Positions 5,296 through 5,671 of a stretch of DNA of 5,671 bases are shown here, piece after piece. The stretch comes from Methylomarinum sp. (GTDB taxonomy: Bacteria; Pseudomonadota; Gammaproteobacteria; Methylococcales; Methylomonadaceae), in the NCBI GenBank assembly GCA_013139755.1, contig WTAG01000084.1:1-5671 (forward strand). Reading direction: 5' to 3'. The notes beneath the pieces were generated by a model that was not told the DNA's origin, made no database searches, and worked only from the letters and a program-made list of their open reading frames with translations. Both the position numbers and the translations under genes were made by a program. Every line of letters starts with the position of its first letter. Positions within the stretch are counted from its first letter, which is position 1.

Positions 5296-5671
5296 AATTT
5301 ACTGTCAAATTTAAGGTGGCAGCAAATTTGTTGTCTGAGTCTTTAGGGTCAATATCAACATCTAGCAAAAAAACTCTTTCTATTGCAATCTTCTTATCAG
5401 CAAGATGTTTTGCTATAGCTTGCGCTCTAGATACAGCCAATTCATGCAGGCGTTGGCTGTTGGGCGGGATGAGTTTTGCTAATTTGGTTTTTGCAACCGA
5501 ATAAAACTCACCCATTTCAGAGTTTATTAAACGAGGTGTTCCAAATAATGAGCGATCTCCTAATTTAGGAAATTTTTGTATAAAAAGGTCTGCCAGCAGA
5601 CGTTGATAGTCTTTATTTGAATGAGGTAAATGTTCAGGTAAAACTTTTTGCTTACTGTCTTTATTAATTTC
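5294..5671 (-). CDS. DUF748-family (AsmA-like) envelope protein, C-terminal part only
   Basis: The frame is open from the window edge to a TAA at 5294-5296, giving the last 125 residues of a longer protein. The Met at 5515 is internal, because the frame continues upstream without a stop for 52 codons with family-like sequence: L-P-E-H-L-P-H-S-N-K-D-Y, then F-P-K-L-G-D-R-S-L-F-G-T-P-R-L-I. The fragment then reads MGEFYSVAKTKLAKLIPP and a helix R-L-H-E-L-A-V-S-R-A-Q-A-I-A-K-H-L, followed by I-E-R-V-F-L-L-D-V-D-I-D-P. This matches the C-terminal end of DUF748 proteins: large, AsmA-related proteins thought to sit in the inner membrane with most of their mass in the periplasm. The R-A-x-A-I helix also recalls OmpA-like domains. 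The exact function of DUF748 proteins is not settled; relatives are linked to lipid transport or outer-membrane homeostasis. It lies upstream of pta on the same strand, but the 148-bp gap suggests separate transcription. Confidence 0.8.
   Translation of the reverse strand, partial: EINKDSKQKVLPEHLPHSNKDYQRLLADLFIQKFPKLGDRSLFGTPRLINSEMGEFYSVAKTKLAKLIPPNSQRLHELAVSRAQAIAKHLADKKIAIERVFLLDVDIDPKDSDNKFAATLNLTVN

Noticed and set aside
5316..5504. Open frame on the + strand opposite the DUF748 gene
   Set aside because: Antisense shadow of the conserved DUF748 C-terminus.

Overview
This is a moderately AT-rich bacterial chromosome segment. It most resembles a Gram-negative proteobacterium (gamma or beta). 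The pointers are a periplasmic PepSY-like protein with a Sec signal peptide, a rhodanese with a lipoprotein signal, a DUF748/AsmA-like envelope protein, a long three-domain Pta next to AckA, and GTAG-headed REP palindromes beside a REP-associated transposase remnant. The genus cannot be fixed from the sequence alone.

Layout, left to right. A small secreted protein with two PepSY-like repeats lies on the + strand (8-469). It is followed by a mobile-element scar of about 430 bp (486-902). The scar holds two same-orientation REP-type palindromes and a broken REP-associated tyrosine transposase (RAYT) on the - strand. Everything further right is on the - strand and is read from right to left: the C-terminal end of a DUF748 protein (5294-5671, cut by the window edge), a 148-bp control region with two inverted repeats, pta (3034-5145), ackA (1851-3053, overlapping pta by 20 bp), a small rhodanese lipoprotein (1362-1754), and a yeast-FCY1-type cytosine/nucleoside deaminase (903-1340), whose stop codon abuts the RAYT remnant.

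Function. Pta and AckA form the reversible acetyl-CoA / acetyl-phosphate / acetate pathway, with ATP made at the kinase step. They look like one translationally coupled operon: the ackA Shine-Dalgarno and start codon lie inside the pta coding sequence. The rhodanese and deaminase genes are 21 bp apart and probably share a transcript, but their biochemistry does not obviously connect them to each other or to acetate metabolism.

I found no convincing undescribed system. The points most worth a second look are the decayed RAYT with its REPs, the perfect 14-bp dyad and second inverted repeat upstream of pta, and the rhodanese whose active-site loop has Met where Arg is usual. I saw no tRNA, rRNA or CRISPR array.
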